A stretch of DNA of 64,000 nucleotides from Paenibacillus sp. BIHB 4019 (GTDB taxonomy: Bacteria > Bacillota > Bacilli > Paenibacillales > Paenibacillaceae): positions 5,070,501 through 5,134,500 of the forward strand of contig NZ_CP016808.1 of assembly GCF_002741035.1 (NCBI RefSeq), in the 5' to 3' direction. Position numbers and translations under genes: made by a program. Shown one piece after another: positions 1-8,885 of the stretch. Position 1 is the first letter of the stretch, and each line of letters opens with the position of its first letter. The notes beneath the pieces are model-generated. The model was not told the origin of the DNA. It saw only the letters and a program-made list of their open reading frames with translations, and ran no database searches.

Positions 1-44
1 CTCATCTCCGTTGGCTATGTTGCTAATGGAGGTTTTTTGCGTTC

Positions 45-1151
45 ATGGATATTTTGAATGACAGTTATTATATGAGCTTGGCACTGGATATGGCAGAGAA
101 AGCGGCTGGGCAGACGGATATTAATCCCGTCGTCGGCTGCGTCGTAGTAAAGGATGGCCGGATTATCGGCCTCGGCACGCATCTCAAGCGGGGAACCGGG
201 CATGCCGAGGTGCATGCGCTGCAAATGGCGGGAGAGGAAGCGGAAGGCGCCACCGCTTATGTGACGCTGGAGCCTTGCAGCCATTTTGGCAAGACGCCTC
301 CTTGCTGCGAAAGGCTCATTGATGCCAAGGTCGCACGGGTAGTCGTGGCTACAACCGATCCGAATCCGCAGGTAGCTGGGCGTGGCCTTGAACGGCTGAA
401 GGAATGCGGCATTGAGGTTGAAGTGGGCCTACTAGGAGAACGCTCCAACCAAATGAATGAGAAATTCAACAAATACATTACGACGAAGCTGCCGTTTGTC
501 ACCCTTAAGACAGCGAGCACGCTCGACGGCAAAATCGCTTCCCGCACCGGAGACAGCAGATGGGTAACGGGCAGTGCGGCAAGGGAGCAGGTGCACACGC
601 TGCGCCATCAGCATATGGGCATCATGGTCGGTATCGGCACCGTGCTTGCCGATGATCCCCAGCTGACGACGAGAGCGGACGTACCGGCGCTGCATCCGGT
701 GCGTATAGTCATCGACAGCAGCCTCAAGCTGCCGCTCACCGCGCGTGTAGTGACGGATCGGACAGCAAGGACGATCGTCATTGCAACTGAGCAGGCGGAT
801 GAAGCCAAGGCGCAGGAGCTGCTGGCAGCCGGCGTTGAGCTCATTCGGGCAGGCACTGGCAAGCAGGTAGATTTGCCGCAAGCAATGAGAAAGCTTGGCG
901 AGCTGGAAATCGGTTCGATTTTGCTGGAAGGCGGCGGCAAGCTTAATGGCGCGATGCTGACAGCCGGACTCATCGACAAAATCATGCTTTATATGGCGCC
1001 TAAAATTATCGGCGGGGCAGCCGCTCCCGGCACCTTTGATTTTGAAGGTTTTGAGAAAATGGCACAGGCGATTGAGCTGGAGCGTATGCAGGTGGAACAA
1101 GCGGGGGCTGATATTTGCATTAGCGGCTACCCTGCCTACCGCGATGTTTAG
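45..1151 (+). CDS. ribD: Bifunctional riboflavin deaminase/reductase RibD
   Basis: RibD carries out the deamination and the side-chain reduction that follow GTP cyclohydrolase II in riboflavin synthesis. The 368-residue product has an N-terminal cytidine-deaminase-like zinc domain, with HAEVHAL and PCSHFGKTPPCC supplying the His and two Cys ligands (residues about 50-85). A dihydrofolate-reductase-like domain follows from about residue 145 (TLKTASTLDGKIA). Length is typical. The ATG is preceded by GGAGG at 29-33. It is the first rib gene in the window; ribE follows 15 bp later. Any FMN riboswitch would lie upstream of the window and cannot be seen. Confidence 0.97.
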   Translation: MDILNDSYYMSLALDMAEKAAGQTDINPVVGCVVVKDGRIIGLGTHLKRGTGHAEVHALQMAGEEAEGATAYVTLEPCSHFGKTPPCCERLIDAKVARVVVATTDPNPQVAGRGLERLKECGIEVEVGLLGERSNQMNEKFNKYITTKLPFVTLKTASTLDGKIASRTGDSRWVTGSAAREQVHTLRHQHMGIMVGIGTVLADDPQLTTRADVPALHPVRIVIDSSLKLPLTARVVTDRTARTIVIATEQADEAKAQELLAAGVELIRAGTGKQVDLPQAMRKLGELEIGSILLEGGGKLNGAMLTAGLIDKIMLYMAPKIIGGAAAPGTFDFEGFEKMAQAIELERMQVEQAGADICISGYPAYRDV

Positions 1152-1166
1152 AGAGGAGGGCTGGCC

Positions 1167-1856
1167 GTGTTTACAGGTCTGATTGAAGAAGTCGGCAAGC
1201 TGAAGCGGGTGGTCAAGCAGGGCGAGGCGATGGTAGTAACGATTGGTGCTTCCCGCGTCCTAGAAGGCGTAGCACTTGGTGACAGCATTGCGGTAAACGG
1301 CGTATGTCTGACAGTCATCTCCTTTACGGGCAGCACCTTTGATGCCGATGTGATGCCAGAAACGTACCGGCGCTCCAATCTTCACCAGCTGAAGCCCGGC
1401 GAGCAGGTCAATCTGGAGCGGGCGATGCTGGCAGGAGGGCGCTTCGGCGGTCATATGGTTCAGGGGCATATTGACGGTACAGGAACCATTGCCAAAAGGG
1501 AAACCGATGCCAATGCTGTCATATTCAGCATAAAGCTCCATGATGCGGCAACGCTTAAATATGTCATTCCTAAAGGTTCGATCGCCATTGATGGCATCAG
1601 CTTGACGGTTGTCGGGACGAATGATTCAGGCTTCTCAGTATCGGTCATCCCGCATACGCTGGGAGAAACGGCATTACTGGATAAGCGCATAGGCGATTCG
1701 GTTAATATCGAATGCGATATGATTGGCAAATATGTGGAGCATTTGCTGCATTTCAAGCCAGCACGCGAGGCTGGAGCGGCGTCCGGCAGCAAAGCCGGCA
1801 AGGCTGGCGGAGCAAAGCTGAGTGCTGCTTTTCTTAGTGAAAATGGATTTATGTAA
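1167..1856 (+). CDS. ribE: Riboflavin synthase alpha subunit
   Basis: Riboflavin synthase dismutates two molecules of 6,7-dimethyl-8-ribityllumazine to riboflavin. The 229-residue protein starts with the family signature MFTGLIEE and has two tandem lumazine-binding barrels; the second begins near residue 98 with MVQGHIDGTG. The GTG start follows GAGAGGAGGG with about 6 bp spacing. The last 35 residues or so are Ala/Gly/Lys-rich (GAASGSKAGKAGG) and look like a nonconserved tail. It lies between ribD and ribBA in the same direction. B. subtilis calls this gene ribE, enterobacteria ribC. Confidence 0.96.
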   Translation: MFTGLIEEVGKLKRVVKQGEAMVVTIGASRVLEGVALGDSIAVNGVCLTVISFTGSTFDADVMPETYRRSNLHQLKPGEQVNLERAMLAGGRFGGHMVQGHIDGTGTIAKRETDANAVIFSIKLHDAATLKYVIPKGSIAIDGISLTVVGTNDSGFSVSVIPHTLGETALLDKRIGDSVNIECDMIGKYVEHLLHFKPAREAGAASGSKAGKAGGAKLSAAFLSENGFM

Positions 1857-1906
1857 TAACGGATAAATGCTAGTTGAAGTGGTGAATGATCAGGGAGGGA
1901 AGCTTT

Positions 1907-3157
1907 ATGGGACAGCAGGATCAGCCTTTAGAGAAATCTTTGTTCAATACGATTGAGGAAGCGCTTGAGGATTTGCTGCTTGGCAAGCCCGTTATCGTTG
2001 TAGATGATGAGGATCGGGAAAATGAGGGCGACCTCATTGCGCTGGCCTCCATGGCGACGCCTGAAGTCATCAATTTTATGATTACAAAGGCGCGGGGGCT
2101 TGTGTGCGTTCCGATTACCGCAGAGCGGGCGGAGCAATTGGAGCTGCCGCCGATGGTAGCGCGTAACACGGATTTTCATGGAACGGCGTTTACCGTTTCC
2201 GTTGACCATATTTCCACAACGACCGGCATCTCCGCGCATGAGCGCTCCGAGACGGTCAAGTCGCTTATTGACCCGAATACGAAGGCGGCTGATTTCCGCA
2301 AGCCGGGCCACATTTTTCCGCTAATTGCGAAAGATGGCGGCGTGCTAAGACGGGCAGGCCACACAGAGGCGGGTATCGATCTGGCCCTGATGTGCGGCTC
2401 GGAGCCGGCAGCGGTCATCTGCGAGGTCATTAATGAAGATGGCACGATGGCAAGATTGCCGGATCTCGTGGCGTTTAAGCATGAGCATGATCTCAAGCTT
2501 ATTACAATCCAAGAGCTGATTATATACCGCAATGCGAAGGAGAAGCTCGTCGAGCGTGTCGTTGAGGTTAATATGCCAACGGATTTCGGCGATTTCAAAG
2601 CCATTGGTTTTACGAATGAAGTAGATGGCAAGGAGCATGTCGCTTTTGTCAAAGGCGAGATTGATCCAGAAACTCCGCTGCTTGTGCGCGTGCACTCGGA
2701 ATGCTTGACGGGCGATGTGTTCCATTCGCATCGTTGTGATTGCGGGCCGCAGCTTGCGGCAGCGCTGACGCAGATTGAGGAAGCGGGCAATGGCGTGCTG
2801 CTCTATATGCGCCAGGAAGGACGCGGAATCGGTCTGATCAACAAGCTGAAAGCTTATGTGCTTCAGGAGCAAGGGCTGGATACGGTCGATGCCAACTTGC
2901 AGCTTGGGTTTGCGCCGGACTTGCGGGACTACGGTATTGGAGCACAAATTTTGCGCGATCTCGGCATTCGCAAAATGCGCTTGCTCACCAACAACCCGCG
3001 CAAGATTAAAGGGCTGGAAGGCTATGGCCTTGAAGTTACCGAGCGTGTGCCGATTCAAATGGAAGCGAATAAGGACAATGACCGTTATTTGCGGACGAAG
3101 CAGGCGAAGCTGGGCCATCTGTTTGATTTTCAGGATCAAAACCAGGAACAACAGTAA
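1907..3157 (+). CDS. ribBA: Bifunctional DHBP synthase / GTP cyclohydrolase II
   Basis: The N-terminal half makes 3,4-dihydroxy-2-butanone 4-phosphate from ribulose 5-phosphate; the C-terminal half opens GTP. Both domains are visible: [11 protein letters not shown] near residue 35 with RRAGHTEA near 145 for RibB, and [19 protein letters not shown] near 257 for RibA, with the zinc cysteines. I chose the ATG at 1907 because GGGAGGGA sits 7 bp upstream; the in-frame ATG at 1886 lies upstream of that ribosome site and would add seven unlikely residues. The product is 416 aa, normal for the fusion in Firmicutes. Confidence 0.96.
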   Translation: MGQQDQPLEKSLFNTIEEALEDLLLGKPVIVVDDEDRENEGDLIALASMATPEVINFMITKARGLVCVPITAERAEQLELPPMVARNTDFHGTAFTVSVDHISTTTGISAHERSETVKSLIDPNTKAADFRKPGHIFPLIAKDGGVLRRAGHTEAGIDLALMCGSEPAAVICEVINEDGTMARLPDLVAFKHEHDLKLITIQELIIYRNAKEKLVERVVEVNMPTDFGDFKAIGFTNEVDGKEHVAFVKGEIDPETPLLVRVHSECLTGDVFHSHRCDCGPQLAAALTQIEEAGNGVLLYMRQEGRGIGLINKLKAYVLQEQGLDTVDANLQLGFAPDLRDYGIGAQILRDLGIRKMRLLTNNPRKIKGLEGYGLEVTERVPIQMEANKDNDRYLRTKQAKLGHLFDFQDQNQEQQ

Positions 3158-3197
3158 TATAAAAAAATTATAAAAACCATTTGGGAGGAATTTATTT

Positions 3198-3668
3198 ATG
3201 CCGCATGTATATGAGGGACATTTAGTATCGGAAGGTTTGCGTTACGGAATCGTTGTTGGAAGGTTTAACGAATTTATTGCCGGCAAGCTGCTGAGCGGAG
3301 CGCTTGATGCATTTAAACGCCATGGCGCTTTGGATAATGAGGTTGAGGTTGCTTGGGTGCCAGGAGCTTTTGAAATTCCGCTTATCGCGCAAAAAATGGC
3401 AGAGAGCGGCAAATACGATGCGGTTATTACGCTTGGCGCTGTTATTCGAGGATCAACGCCGCATTTTGATTATGTGTGCAATGAGGCGGCCAAAGGGGTA
3501 GCGGCTGTTGGCTTGAAAACGGGCGTACCGACGATTTTTGGCGTATTGACGGTTGATTCCATCGAGCAAGCGATTGAACGCGCAGGAACAAAAGCTGGAA
3601 ATAAAGGGTATGAAGCAGCTGCTAGTGCAATAGAGATGGCTAATTTGACAAAATTGCTGCATAATTAA
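3198..3668 (+). CDS. ribH: 6,7-dimethyl-8-ribityllumazine synthase
   Basis: Condenses the RibA/D and RibB products to lumazine, the penultimate step of riboflavin synthesis, normally as a 60-mer capsid. The 156 aa match the family length. Visible motifs are VVGRFNEFI near the start, GAFEIPL near residue 56 and GSTPHFDYV with the catalytic His near residue 89. GGGAGGA lies upstream of the ATG. It is the last gene of the operon: a strong terminator follows within 30 bp, and no ribT-like gene is present. Confidence 0.97.
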   Translation: MPHVYEGHLVSEGLRYGIVVGRFNEFIAGKLLSGALDAFKRHGALDNEVEVAWVPGAFEIPLIAQKMAESGKYDAVITLGAVIRGSTPHFDYVCNEAAKGVAAVGLKTGVPTIFGVLTVDSIEQAIERAGTKAGNKGYEAAASAIEMANLTKLLHN

Positions 3669-3693
3669 GCTTAAGGCTTGCAGCTCGCGAGAT

Positions 3694-3723
3694 GGGCCTC
3701 TGAGAAGAGGCCTTTCTATTTTT
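3694..3723 (+). terminator. Terminator of the rib operon
   Basis: An 8-bp stem GGGCCTCT/AGAGGCCT with a GAGA loop is followed by a T-rich tract. It stands 26 bp after the ribH stop, consistent with the end of ribDE-BA-H. Confidence 0.85.
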
Positions 3724-3779
3724 AAAGCGTAACGAGTGGATGCCGCTAGTGTGTGCTGGCAGCAGCTGTTTACGCTTAC
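3724..3779. repeat. Dispersed repeat, hairpin module only
   Basis: AAGCGTAAC at the left pairs with GTTTACGCTT at the right, enclosing a GCCG..GGC inner stem. The GTTTACGCTT end matches the hairpin module of the repeat family described at 45164-45506. The interior diverges strongly, so this may be an old or independently formed copy. Confidence 0.5.
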
Positions 3780-3800
3780 GGGTGGCGCAGCGATTTTATC

Positions 3801-3901
3801 GAAATATAAGAAATTATAAGTTTCACGCTTATAATAGGCTTATATTCCATTGCGAAACGGTAGCTTTGCCGCCAGAGGACGGCTTAGGTCGTTTACGCTT
3901 G
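3801..3901. repeat. Dispersed repeat, full two-module copy
   Basis: Left module 3801-3847: GAAATATAAG, then TTATAAGTTTCACGCTTATAA and CTTATATT, an AT-rich imperfect palindrome. Right module from about 3853: CGAAACGGTAGC, a GCCGCC..GGACGGC hairpin and the GTCGTTTACGCTTG end. Together they form a unit of about 100 bp, the same size and module order as the 98-bp units at 45.2 kb. It fills the gap between ribH and scpA and ends 14 bp before the scpA ribosome site. Confidence 0.75.
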
Positions 3902-3926
3902 GTAGATTAGTCGGGAGGAAATGGCA

Positions 3927-4706
3927 GTGTCAGTGCTTTACAAGCTGGAATCTTTCGAAGGGCCTCTGGATTTGCTGCTGCATTTGATTGATAAAGCAGA
4001 AATTGATATTCATGAGGTATCGATCAATGAGATTACAGATCAGTATATGGACTATTTGAATGCAATGACGGAGATGGAGCTTGAGGTAACCAGCGAGTTT
4101 TTGGTGATGGCAGCTACGCTGCTGGCCATCAAGAGCAGGCAGCTGCTGCCGAAGCCGCCCGTGTTTGAGGAAGAATATGAGGACTGGCCGGATGATGGCC
4201 TTGATCCTCGTGATGAGCTCATTCAGAAGCTCGTGGAATACCGCAAATTCAAGCAAATTGCCGAGCAGCTGCGCGAGAAGGAAACGCAGCGGAGCCTCGT
4301 TTTTTCGCGTGAGCCCGAGGACATGACCCCTTTTTTGCAGGAGCAGGACATTAACCCGCTTGAGGGCCTGCATGTGTCTGATCTGGTAGCGGCTTTTCAG
4401 CGTGCGCTCAAAAAGGCAGCGAGGCGCCAATTTGTGGCGACCGTGCAGCGGGACGAAATTTCCGTAAAGGATCGGATTCGCGACATAGTTGAGGTGCTGC
4501 GGCAGTATGAAACGGTGCAGTTTTCAAAGCTGATTCGTGAAAATATGGATAAGCATGAAATCGTCGTAACCTTTTTGGCGATTTTGGAGTTGATGAAGAT
4601 GAAGCATATTCGTTGTTTTCAGCATCAGCTGTTTGATGATATTGTCATTCATTGGAGAGGGGATGCAGAAGGCAGTGGATTATCAGAAGTTGAAGTCGAT
4701 TATTGA
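3927..4706 (+). CDS. scpA: Segregation and condensation protein A
   Basis: ScpA is the kleisin of the Smc-ScpA-ScpB condensin, which compacts and segregates the chromosome. The N-terminus carries the hallmark FEGPLDLLLHLI, followed by EFLVMAATLLAIKSR; the C-terminal winged helix is near residues 190-240. I prefer the GTG at 3927: GGAGG at 3914-3918 lies 8 bp upstream of it but only 2 bp from the in-frame ATG at 3921. The product is 259 aa. The 3' end overlaps scpB by 44 bp, suggesting translational coupling. Confidence 0.95.
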   Translation: MSVLYKLESFEGPLDLLLHLIDKAEIDIHEVSINEITDQYMDYLNAMTEMELEVTSEFLVMAATLLAIKSRQLLPKPPVFEEEYEDWPDDGLDPRDELIQKLVEYRKFKQIAEQLREKETQRSLVFSREPEDMTPFLQEQDINPLEGLHVSDLVAAFQRALKKAARRQFVATVQRDEISVKDRIRDIVEVLRQYETVQFSKLIRENMDKHEIVVTFLAILELMKMKHIRCFQHQLFDDIVIHWRGDAEGSGLSEVEVDY

Positions 4707-5280
4707 GGGCCTGCTGTTCATGGCGGGAGATGAAGGACTGACGAAGCGGCAAATTGCGGATATTATGCAGTTTGATGCCGAGCTTGCTGCCGATTTGGTG
4801 TATGAGCTGCACCGGGATTTGGCGCGTGAGGAGCGGGGCGTTCAGGTAACGGAGGTTGCTGGTGCTTATCGGTTGACAACGCATCCTGATCACGCAGCTT
4901 ATTTTGAGCGGATGGCCTATACGCCAACACGTTCGCAGCTGTCTCAAGCAGCGCTGGAGACGTTATCGATCGTTGCTTACCGCCAGCCGATTACCCGAAT
5001 TGATATTGAGGAAATTCGCGGTGTCAAAACCGATAGAGCGATTCAGTCGCTCGTTTCTAAAGATTTAATTGAAGAGGTGGGCCGTGCGGAAGCAATAGGA
5101 CGTCCTATTTTGTACGGCACGACCAAAGCGTTTCTCGATTATTTTGGCTTGTCGAGCATTAAAGCTTTGCCAGAGCCGAAGCACATCGATGTAGAAGACG
5201 CCCTTGAAGAACAGACGCAAATGCTGTTTGAACGCATCGGCGAGCGGCAAATGACGATTGACGAGATTCCGCCGAATTAA
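4663..5280 (+). CDS. scpB: Segregation and condensation protein B
   Basis: ScpB dimers clamp the kleisin ScpA in the condensin complex. The sequence shows GLLFMAGDEGLTKRQIADIM at the N-terminus and the conserved SQAALETLSIVAYRQPITR and EEIRGVKTDRA of the two winged-helix domains. The ATG at 4663 has GAGAGGGG just upstream and gives 205 aa, close to the family length; the open frame extends 10 codons further upstream without a ribosome site. The start lies within the last 44 bp of scpA. Confidence 0.95.
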   Translation: MQKAVDYQKLKSIIEGLLFMAGDEGLTKRQIADIMQFDAELAADLVYELHRDLAREERGVQVTEVAGAYRLTTHPDHAAYFERMAYTPTRSQLSQAALETLSIVAYRQPITRIDIEEIRGVKTDRAIQSLVSKDLIEEVGRAEAIGRPILYGTTKAFLDYFGLSSIKALPEPKHIDVEDALEEQTQMLFERIGERQMTIDEIPPN

Positions 5281-5357
5281 TCAGGCTTGCAGAGAATGAG
5301 ATTTGACCGCCGGGTCATACTATATTCAATCCATAATAGGAAAACGGAGGAAGCAAA

Positions 5358-6044
5358 ATGCCCGGAAACCTTTACGGCTTGATGACGGCGGCAGGTCTCT
5401 TTTTTTTGTTCTTATTGCTGCTGGCCCTTGCTTCGCCGGTGCGTGTATATGGAAAGCTAACTAGGAAAGGCGAGCTTGACCATATCGATGTGCGAATCGT
5501 AGGACTGTACGGGCTGCTGCACTATAAGGTGAAGATCCCGCAGATGAAATTGCAGGGGGCGACGATTCGGCTGCATGAGCAAATTAGTACCAACCGTGCG
5601 GGCGTCCAGCATTCCAAAGAGCATCAGGGGAAAATTGACGCCGAAAATGTACAGCGGTTTATAGAAAAACTGAAGCACGCGCTGGAAGTAACCGATAATT
5701 TGCGAGGCTGGGTCAAGCAACTGCTAAAAAAGGTGCAATTGACCGAATGGAAATGGTCGACAACGGTTGGGGTTGGAGACGCGATGTGGACGGCCATGAC
5801 GACAGGGGCAGTATGGTCGATTAAAACGACGATGCTGGGCGTCATCTCACAATTCGTGCTGCTTAAAGCCGATCCGGTGCTCCAGGTGCAGCCAGTGTAC
5901 CAAGGAACTTATTTTCAAACGGAATGGCATTGTACGGCTAAGCTCAGCATGTTCCATGCGGTGAGATCGTGGCTGGCTTTGCTGCTGAGACTCAAAAAAG
6001 GCTCGCACGGCATTCACGTGTGGCACCATATATTGTTTAAATAA
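5358..6044 (+). CDS. DUF2953 membrane-anchored protein (YtfI-like)
   Basis: A 228-residue protein with one strong N-terminal membrane helix (about residues 8-28, with FFLFLLLLALA) and a basic soluble domain matching the DUF2953 family. In B. subtilis the DUF2953 gene ytfI sits beside ytfJ/gerW, and here it likewise directly precedes the gerW homologue. A sporulation role by association is inference; no catalytic motif is visible. The ATG follows GGAGG at 5347-5351. A terminator separates it from the next gene. Confidence 0.8.
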   Translation: MPGNLYGLMTAAGLFFLFLLLLALASPVRVYGKLTRKGELDHIDVRIVGLYGLLHYKVKIPQMKLQGATIRLHEQISTNRAGVQHSKEHQGKIDAENVQRFIEKLKHALEVTDNLRGWVKQLLKKVQLTEWKWSTTVGVGDAMWTAMTTGAVWSIKTTMLGVISQFVLLKADPVLQVQPVYQGTYFQTEWHCTAKLSMFHAVRSWLALLLRLKKGSHGIHVWHHILFK

Positions 6045-6076
6045 TGGATGAGCGATTTAAAATATTTCATGGGCAA

Positions 6077-6121
6077 GCAAAACCATCTCCTTCAAAAGGG
6101 GCATGGTTTTGCTTTTTTTTA
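6077..6121 (+). terminator. Terminator after the DUF2953 gene
   Basis: GCAAAACCAT pairs perfectly with ATGGTTTTGC across a 16-nt loop, followed by at least eight T residues. Confidence 0.9.
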
Positions 6122-6202
6122 ATTACATACAATGCACGGCCGCGGGAAACATTATTAGCGTAGCCTGCGTTAAATTGATTTGGACAATTAGGAGGAGATG
6201 TT

Positions 6203-6691
6203 GTGCAAGAGCATCCAATACAAGGCCTTATGCAGACAGCAATGGAAAATATTAAAGAAATGGTCGACGTCAATACGATTGTTGGCGACCCTGTGCAAAC
6301 GCCAGATGGCAGCATTATTATGCCGATCAGCAAGGTCGGATTTGGATTTGTTGCAGGCGGCAGCGATATGCGGTTCAGCGGCGACAGCTCGGATTCGTCC
6401 AGCAGCTCCGATGACAGTCACAAAGCTACTGTAGCAACTCCTTTTGGCGGGGGAAGCGGCGGCGGCGTATCCATCACGCCAATTGCCTTCCTCGTTGTCG
6501 GCACCCAAGGCGTCAAAATCGTGCCGCTCGACAACAACACGCATCTGCTGGAGCGGATTATTGATTCGACACCGTATGTATTTGACAAGGTGCAATCGAT
6601 GATACGAAGCTCGTCCAGCGGCGCAAGCCAATTAACTGGCACCAATATGAATTCAGGCTATATGAGCACAACCGACTCAACCATTATTTAA
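6203..6691 (+). CDS. gerW: Sporulation protein GerW (YtfJ)
   Basis: GerW/YtfJ is made in the forespore and is needed for normal spore germination in B. subtilis. The 162-residue sequence matches it well: HPIQGLMQTAMENIKEM, DVNTIVGDPVQTPDGS, VGFGFVAGGS, FGGGSGGGVSITPIAFLVV. A serine-rich linker (SDSSSSSDDS) sits near residue 65. The GTG at 6203 has GGAGGAG 5 bp upstream; an overlapping ATG-started frame (6198) is a shadow. In B. subtilis the gene lies in another neighbourhood; here it sits between scpB and dacB. Confidence 0.92.
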   Translation: MQEHPIQGLMQTAMENIKEMVDVNTIVGDPVQTPDGSIIMPISKVGFGFVAGGSDMRFSGDSSDSSSSSDDSHKATVATPFGGGSGGGVSITPIAFLVVGTQGVKIVPLDNNTHLLERIIDSTPYVFDKVQSMIRSSSSGASQLTGTNMNSGYMSTTDSTII

Positions 6692-6699
6692 GGCCAGAG

Positions 6700-6721
6700 C
6701 TGCCCGCAAGGGCAGTTTTTC
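6700..6721 (+). terminator. Terminator of gerW
   Basis: CTGCCC/GGGCAG stem with GCAA tetraloop followed by TTTTT, nine bases after the stop codon. Confidence 0.85.
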
Positions 6722-6934
6722 GTTTAAAGTATAAAATTTAAAAGTTAAGCCTATATAGATATTGTAATATTGCTTCGCTCATTAGGTACTGGAGCGTTAG
6801 CTAGGGCGTAAGCCGGCTGCACTTTACAGTCTTATTTTTCCGAGACAAGCATATAGTGTACAAGGCGTTTAAAAGTCTGTGGGAAAGTCCTTCCTTGTTT
6901 ATCAGACTTACACACAGGAAAGGGGCCGCGAAGA

Positions 6935-8113
6935 ATGATTAGCATTGTGAAAATAGCTCGGATATTGCTTTTGTTAGGTTTGGCGTTCTGCTTGACAGGG
7001 ACAAGCCTGCCAGCGCCAGGCTACGCGGCTGAACCAGAACCGCTGAGCACACATGCATCAGCGTCGGCGCTGATTGATGTCACCTCGGGCAGATTGCTCT
7101 ACAGCGAGGACGGAGACAAGCCGATGCTTATAGCCAGCTTAACCAAAATTATGACCGCAATCGTAGCGATAGAGCATGGCAACCTGTCAGGCACCGTCAA
7201 GACGGGCAAGCGTGCGGTAGGCAAGGAAGGGTCCTCGATTTATTTGCAGCTTAATGAAGAAATGAAATTGCAGGACATGCTCTATGGCCTCATGCTGCGC
7301 TCGGGAAATGATGCAGCAACCGCAATTGCCGAGCATGTCGGCGGTTCAGAGGAGGGCTTCGTCGTGCTGATGAATGAAAAAGCTGCTTTTCTGGGAATGA
7401 ATAACTCCCAATTTAAAAACCCGCATGGCCTTGATGAGGAAGGACATTATTCCTCCGCTAACGATCTTGCCAAGCTGGCAGCTTATGCGCTGCGCAATCC
7501 CGTGTTTGCCAAAATTGTCAGCACACCGGTCAAGCAGGTTCCAAACCCGCATGAGCAGTGGCAGTACAAATGGGTGAACAAAAATAAAATGCTCCAAATG
7601 TATGAGGGAGCAGACGGTGTTAAAACCGGCTACACCAAGCAGGCGCTGCGCTGCCTTGTCAGCTCTGCTACCCGTGATGGTCAGCAGCTGGCAGCTGTCA
7701 CTCTTAGCGATGGAGACGATTGGGCTGATCATCGCCATATGCTTGATTGGGGCTTCGAGCATTATCCGCTAGCCCAAATCGCGGGTAGAGGGCAGGCGCT
7801 TGCCGGCTATCCTTACGCTGTAGGGCAAAGCTTCAGCTACCCCTTAACGGAGGAGGAAAAAGGCCAGCTGACTTCGCGGCTTGTCGTAGTAAATGCGGCA
7901 ACGACGCGTTATGCATTAGGCGAAAGAGGAACGCTGGAGTGGTATATGAACGGGGCGAAAATAGGAGCTGTACCAATCTATAATACGGGCAGCAGCAGAC
8001 TGGCGCTTCCGGAGCGCAAAAAGGCCGAAGCGGATGCTTTTTTCAACGATGGGCTAAGGAAAGAAAGTTATTTGGCGGCGGCTGGCGAAGCCATTCGGGC
8101 GTTGTTTAGTTGA
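6935..8113 (+). CDS. dacB: D-alanyl-D-alanine carboxypeptidase (sporulation PBP5*)
   Basis: A secreted low-molecular-weight penicillin-binding protein trimming the terminal D-Ala of peptidoglycan peptides; the B. subtilis counterpart acts on the spore cortex. The signal peptide spans about residues 1-31 and ends AGYAA-like. The catalytic triad motifs are all present: SLTK (residues 68-71), SGN (123-125) and KTG near 230. The 392 aa are close to DacB (382) and DacF. The position next to spmA-spmB identifies it as dacB. The ATG has AGGAAAGGGG upstream. Confidence 0.93.
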   Translation: MISIVKIARILLLLGLAFCLTGTSLPAPGYAAEPEPLSTHASASALIDVTSGRLLYSEDGDKPMLIASLTKIMTAIVAIEHGNLSGTVKTGKRAVGKEGSSIYLQLNEEMKLQDMLYGLMLRSGNDAATAIAEHVGGSEEGFVVLMNEKAAFLGMNNSQFKNPHGLDEEGHYSSANDLAKLAAYALRNPVFAKIVSTPVKQVPNPHEQWQYKWVNKNKMLQMYEGADGVKTGYTKQALRCLVSSATRDGQQLAAVTLSDGDDWADHRHMLDWGFEHYPLAQIAGRGQALAGYPYAVGQSFSYPLTEEEKGQLTSRLVVVNAATTRYALGERGTLEWYMNGAKIGAVPIYNTGSSRLALPERKKAEADAFFNDGLRKESYLAAAGEAIRALFS

Positions 8114-8148
8114 TATACGTCTGCGGTATACCACTTTAAATTGAATCT

Positions 8149-8194
8149 GAAACGGCTGCTTCGTGATTGAGATGAAAGCCGCCGTTTACGCTTG
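8149..8194. repeat. Dispersed repeat, hairpin module only
   Basis: GAAACGGC at the left pairs with GCCGTTTACGC at the right, ending GTTTACGCTTG as in the 98-bp family. It lies between dacB and spmA, immediately upstream of the spmA ribosome site. Confidence 0.65.
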
Positions 8195-8216
8195 ACTGCT
8201 TGGGGAGGCGGGAAGC

Positions 8217-8885
8217 ATGGTTAATTTTATTTGGCTGTTTTTAATTGTCATCAGCGTCGTCGTCGGTGCTTTTAATGGCAAAATCGATGCAGTAGCCGGA
8301 GCCGCGTTCACAGGAGCGCAGGCCGGCGTGACGATCAGCTTTGGGTTGATCAGCATTATGGTGTTTTGGTTAGGCATGATGCGAATAGCGGAGGATGCCG
8401 GGCTGTTGAAAAAAATGGCACAGCTGCTCGGTCCCGTCGTCCGCTTTCTATTTCCCGATGTGCCCAAAAACCATCCGGCACTGGGCTATATTATGAGCAA
8501 CCTCAGTGCCAATCTCTTCGGACTAGGCAACGCAGCAACGCCTATGGGCATTAAGGCCATGCAGGAGCTGCAGAAGCTGAGCCCGGATCCGGCCGTAGCC
8601 ACTCCGGCCATGTGCACGCTGCTCGCGCTAAATACGTCCAGCATTACGCTTATTCCTACGACATTAATTGCGATACGCATGAATTACGGCTCCGCGAATC
8701 CGGCGGAAATCGTCGGCACGACGCTCGCCGCAACGTTTATTGCCACCACCGCAGCGATTGCAGCTGATCGCTGGTACCGCAGCAGGCAAAAGCCGCCTAT
8801 AATTAAAGGCCCATCCCAGCATATTGCTCCTTCATCCAAGCCAGGAGCTGCGGCAGCTTCGGGGGGAGGTGGCGGCGTTGCTTGA
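8217..8885 (+). CDS. spmA: Spore maturation protein A
   Basis: SpmA is a polytopic membrane protein required, with SpmB, for spore core dehydration. The 222-residue product has several hydrophobic segments and matches the nucleoside-recognition/gate domain family (AGVTISFGLISIMVFWLGMM; NLSANLFGLGNAATP). Residues from about 195 on form a low-complexity tail rich in Pro, Ala, Ser and Gly (SSKPGAAAASGGGGG) beyond the usual length of about 196 aa. The poly-Gly stretch is encoded by the ribosome site of spmB, so the tail may be an extension created by that overlap. Confidence 0.93.
   Translation: MVNFIWLFLIVISVVVGAFNGKIDAVAGAAFTGAQAGVTISFGLISIMVFWLGMMRIAEDAGLLKKMAQLLGPVVRFLFPDVPKNHPALGYIMSNLSANLFGLGNAATPMGIKAMQELQKLSPDPAVATPAMCTLLALNTSSITLIPTTLIAIRMNYGSANPAEIVGTTLAATFIATTAAIAADRWYRSRQKPPIIKGPSQHIAPSSKPGAAAASGGGGGVA

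Noticed and set aside
1..44. FMN riboswitch for the rib operon
   Set aside because: Only 44 bases precede ribD and none match the conserved RFN element; it would lie outside the window if present.
8821..8877. TTG at 8824 as spmB start
   Set aside because: There is no ribosome site before it, and the resulting N-terminus has no match to SpmB; the TTG at 8878 fits both.
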